Of a DNA stretch of 64,000 nt, positions 60,421-64,000 are shown one piece after another. The notes under the pieces were generated by a model that ran no database searches, was not told the origin of the DNA, and saw only the letters and a list, made by a program, of their open reading frames with translations. The stretch is from Theobroma cacao (taxonomy: Eukaryota > Streptophyta > Magnoliopsida > Malvales > Malvaceae). The DNA lies in NCBI RefSeq assembly GCF_000208745.1, contig NC_030852.1, positions 32,971,379 through 33,035,378 of the forward strand, given 5' to 3'. The position numbers and the translations under genes are program-made. Position 1 is the stretch's first letter. Each line of letters opens with the position of its first letter.

Positions 60421-63400
60421 TGATATTTTTTCCCTTTATTTTATGGTGGATAAAAATTTGATTCATCTAATTTTTGTGAATATAGGATGTCTATGATTTT
60501 TTCTTTTGGAGGCTCTATTCTCGCTCGCTCTCTGTCTTCTTACATTTTTATCTTCTTTTCTTTTTTAACCATTCCCAAGTCCCAAAGGCCCAAGTGAAAT
60601 TTTTTGGGCATAATTTACGAGAATCACTGCACGAAGGCTCCTTCCTTTTTCTTCTGTTTTTTTTTTCCTGCTTTTCCATTTTTCTAATTTCATTGGTGAT
60701 AGCTAAGCTCATTTCCAGGTTAGCTTTATATTATTGCTTATTAATTGTTACTACAAATCCAACCTTATCTTATTGGCTATTCGTGCAAAATAGCTACAAT
60801 GCACCGTATAAGTAAACGAGAATTGTGATCGTCTTTCATACTGATTGTTTTGAGCCTTATCTTTTGCTTTTCTACTTTAAATGTCTTTCTACAGTTTAAT
60901 ACTCTGTTCCCTTAAATACATAGGAATCTCCTCATACTATGTGCGTTGAAAAGTAGTTTGTTGTCTATTTATTTAGATAAGAACTTTTAGCATTTTATAA
61001 AACATTAAAATGCTGTTAGAGTGAGTAAGTTTGACGTGATATTGGAAAATATTATTCAATTTTAAAACCTAACATGATTCATAAAATCAAAGGGAAAAAA
61101 TTTATTTGCTCACGAAAAACAGACCCATGTGCAAGCTTGACACACTAAAGAGAAAAAAAAAATAATTGTTAGATTAGTATGTGAAGCCCGAGCAACACAA
61201 TGATGGGAGTTGGTTAAGCTACATAAACTAAATAATTACGATTGGCATTATCCAAATACAAGAATCAACGTGTCCCGACAGATGAAGATTATTTAAATAA
61301 GCTCAAAAGCAGGAAAGATAAATCTAAAACTTGGTCCTCGGCTAGCCAAAAGGGCAGTAAACTAGGAAAGATAAATTCATGGAATCGTAGACGGAAGCTT
61401 GCTAGTGTTGTAAATAGTAGTAAGATGGAACTGAGAAATGATACAAAAAGCCGCAAGAGTTTTAGATTTTGATGCCGGCAATGAGTAAACTCAAAGTTAA
61501 CGGCAGGAGCGTGCCATTCAAGGCATAGAATTGAAGCACGATTGGATTCTTTTAATAAGGATGTGTTCCTTTATATGATTGAAAGGTGATCAAGAATTCC
61601 ATTTTTTCTTTTGGCAGGAAACTTTGATGCTTTATGGACTTTTATTTATGGCTATGCTTTGTGGGAGAGAGCACAGCAGCTCTGTCGTGGTGGGCTCTAA
61701 AGAGAAAGTCCATGTTCATCTCTTAAGATTTTACTCGAATAAACTCTATAGCTTTTTAGCATTGGTTTTTCAGGCCACTAAAGAAAACCCTGGATATTGG
61801 AAAGAGCCTGGTTTAGATCAGCAATTCTCCAGGTTTTTAGCATTGACCATGACCATTTCATAGTCCGTTTAAGAATGGTCAATGGTATAGGTATCCTTTA
61901 AAATGAGATACCCAGGCCTAACGTATGTCAGCTCTCTCCAAGCAATATCATTATATAGATTGCTTTGGATACATCGTGCAGTTTTCGCTATTATCAAAGC
62001 AAGGAATTGAGGGGGAAAAAGCAAAAGAAATTCTAGGTTTAGTCAAACAAAAAGATAAGAAATTAAATAGTTAAACAAATTTGATTTTCATTTTTCTTTG
62101 AAGAGAGGATCTTTGTCAAACTTTCAACCCCTGATTTGGGGCTAGATGATGATCCCACCAGGAGACCAAGCATAGATTGAATTAGTTAGGATTTAACATG
62201 TGAAATGGAGAAATCGGTCCGCAGTTGCTGCCAAAGTCTCAAGAAAACAACACTTACAATTGATGGATGTCTATCAAATAATTGTTTCCCACTTCATCAA
62301 GATCAAGAAATTAATCGACTCTATCAACATCATAGCTTTCTTTTGATTGCAAAAATACAAAGTCAATCCAATTAAAATTTTAAGGCCATCGATTATTCCC
62401 ATTATCCAAAATGATAAAATTTACTGTTAGGTTCTACCATAAGTTTTAACTCAAGTTCTAGGTCAATTCCTCAAAGAATTGTTTTCTTAGTCAATGTAAT
62501 ATTAATAACAATATTTATCTCTTTACAATTTATAATTTAAAACTAAATTTAGTGTCTATAATTTAAAGATTCAAAGAGATATCAACATTTGACTCATTAA
62601 ATAATATATAATTTTTTTTGTTTAAAGAGTATGAGTTTGAATCTCCATTCTATCTAAAAAAATCACCAAAGAGAGACTCAAACCATTTATCCTATCATTA
62701 CTAATTACTTAAATTGACTATTATCTTGAATTATTCAAGTTTAATGGTTGAAACTTCTGCATGCTTTGAATATGTTTCTGTTCTTTCATACTTGGAAGAA
62801 CTACTATAATATAAATATATATATATAAACTAAGTGCAAGTATGTGGAAAGTTTATCCAAGTTAGAATTTGTCCCACGAATTGTGAAAATCAAAGTGGGG
62901 TTTCAATATCTCAGTGTGCGTGACAAGTGTCACCAGTCCATTTCATTTAAGTCAATTATGATGAATTCTCTTCTATATTCGGACTCTGCGTATAGATGGA
63001 ATATAAGAGAATATAAAGCTACAATTGAAACTTTTTCTTTCTTCCTTTTTTATTAATTATTTTTTGTCAAATCGCTCGTTTAAATAACGAAATTAATCTT
63101 AAATGTAAACTATTTAATAAAAATAAAATTTTTAAATATTAGAGACCAAATTAAATTCAAGTAGCACATGTATATTTAACTTATTATATAAATATAATGC
63201 TCTTTGTAAATTCTTATAATCTCCTGAAATCGGTTGATTACTTATTGAATACTTTTTATCTTATTTAATGTGATTGCAAAATCTTTAAATCAATATCATC
63301 ATCTAAAAGATTTACAGTTTAAAATATGATCTTATGCGTTATAATTAGATGCGCTTGTTGTCATTGCTAAAATACGAGGGACAAGCCTAGAATGCCCCTT

Positions 63401-64000
63401 AAGGCAGCGATGAGTGGGTCAACGATCAAAGAAACTGGAGCTCAAAGACTAGAATTTCCAAACCCCCTTAACCATATGGGTGCTTAACTATTTAAAATAC
63501 AGGGCCAGATTTTGGTAAGCTTGCAAGTATGGCAGCAACTCTAGGTCCCCTTTGATTAACGTTGAAATCATTTTTTGGTCCCCTATCTCCTTCTGTGTAG
63601 AACATAGAGAGAAATATAGGAGAAAGCAAGGAAACCTTATTTGCCAGTTGTCCAGAACTTAAAAGAATAACATCAGGTGATCATAGACATGAGAGATTGG
63701 GGGACCAAAGTCCACTAGTAGAGCTGAAAGAGGCAATAACGTGGCTATAGCCTTAACCTATAATTCAGGCCTCTCCCTCTATCCTGCTAGGTCTTCGCTA
63801 CTCGATCGTTATTGTCATAATTGATCTTAACTTGGTCCATATAAATGAGAACCTCAAAGTATGTGACCCCAACTTGGCCCCAATTTGGGCCGTTACAGAT
63901 CCCATACCCCCATCTCTTTCACCTTGTTTCTGGATATTCACCAGCATAAACGTTAAACAAGTATGGATCCACAAGGCCGAATTTCTGCCTTACCTCGTTA
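60421..64000. other. SAUR 3' UTR and intergenic DNA to the end of the window
   Basis: No gene can be supported. A Lys/Arg/Ser-rich reading frame at 61242-61472 (TDEDYLNKLKSRKDKSKTWS...) has a more protein-like composition than its surroundings but no Met start in context and no family I recognise; it may be an exon remnant. The last kilobase is less AT-rich but shows no exon of a known gene. Confidence 0.5.

Overview
This window is nuclear DNA from a flowering plant, almost certainly a eudicot. The evidence is AT-rich intergenic DNA, many short exons joined by AT-rich GT-AG introns, chloroplast-targeted and cell-wall proteins, plant-only transcription factor families (YABBY, NAC), a SAUR gene, and plant-type transposon remnants. 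I cannot name the species. Seven protein-coding genes can be supported, six of them with exon structures that keep frame across every junction I placed.

Layout. 33-3004 (+): vacuolar acid invertase, missing only its first exon, which lies upstream of the window; the 9-bp mini-exon typical of plant invertases is visible. 3005-9200: intergenic, with a degraded LTR at about 7070-7577. 9201-12768 (+): nine-exon SKU5-type multicopper-oxidase-like protein with a GPI signal. 12769-19198: intergenic, with a degraded terminal-inverted-repeat element at about 14911-16050. 19199-21675 (-): seven-exon YABBY gene of the FIL/YAB1 type. 21676-28137: promoter and intergenic DNA, including an undetermined base in a poly-C run. 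28138-34594 (+): seven-exon chloroplast lumenal pentapeptide-repeat protein (TL20.3-like). Its 2.9-kb fourth intron contains, on the opposite strand, a complete small gene (29214-30380) for an acidic internally repeated protein with motifs recalling the N-terminal part of SUVH5/6 histone methyltransferases, and also a small TIR element. 40411-42217 (-): VND4/VND5-type NAC regulator of xylem vessel differentiation, with a GC-AG second intron and probably a long 5' leader intron. 45300-59700: 14 kb without a recognisable gene, but with a putative non-autonomous Mutator-like element (53728-55391) carrying an unusual tandem array that switches strand. 59929-60420 (+): single-exon SAUR gene with a basic N-terminal extension. 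60421-64000: nothing convincing.

How the genes relate. There is no operon logic here; each gene has its own transcript. Several products act in growing or differentiating tissue: invertase (turgor and hexose supply), SKU5-like (directional cell expansion), YABBY (abaxial fate and lamina growth), SAUR (auxin-linked growth) and VND4 (vessel differentiation). From memory, the order vacuolar invertase - pentapeptide lumenal protein - VND parallels Arabidopsis At1g12240-At1g12250-At1g12260, and FIL plus a long SAUR parallels At2g45190/At2g45210. This supports the orthology calls but needs checking against a genome. The least expected content is the nested antisense repeat-protein gene and the strand-switching array inside the Mutator-like element.
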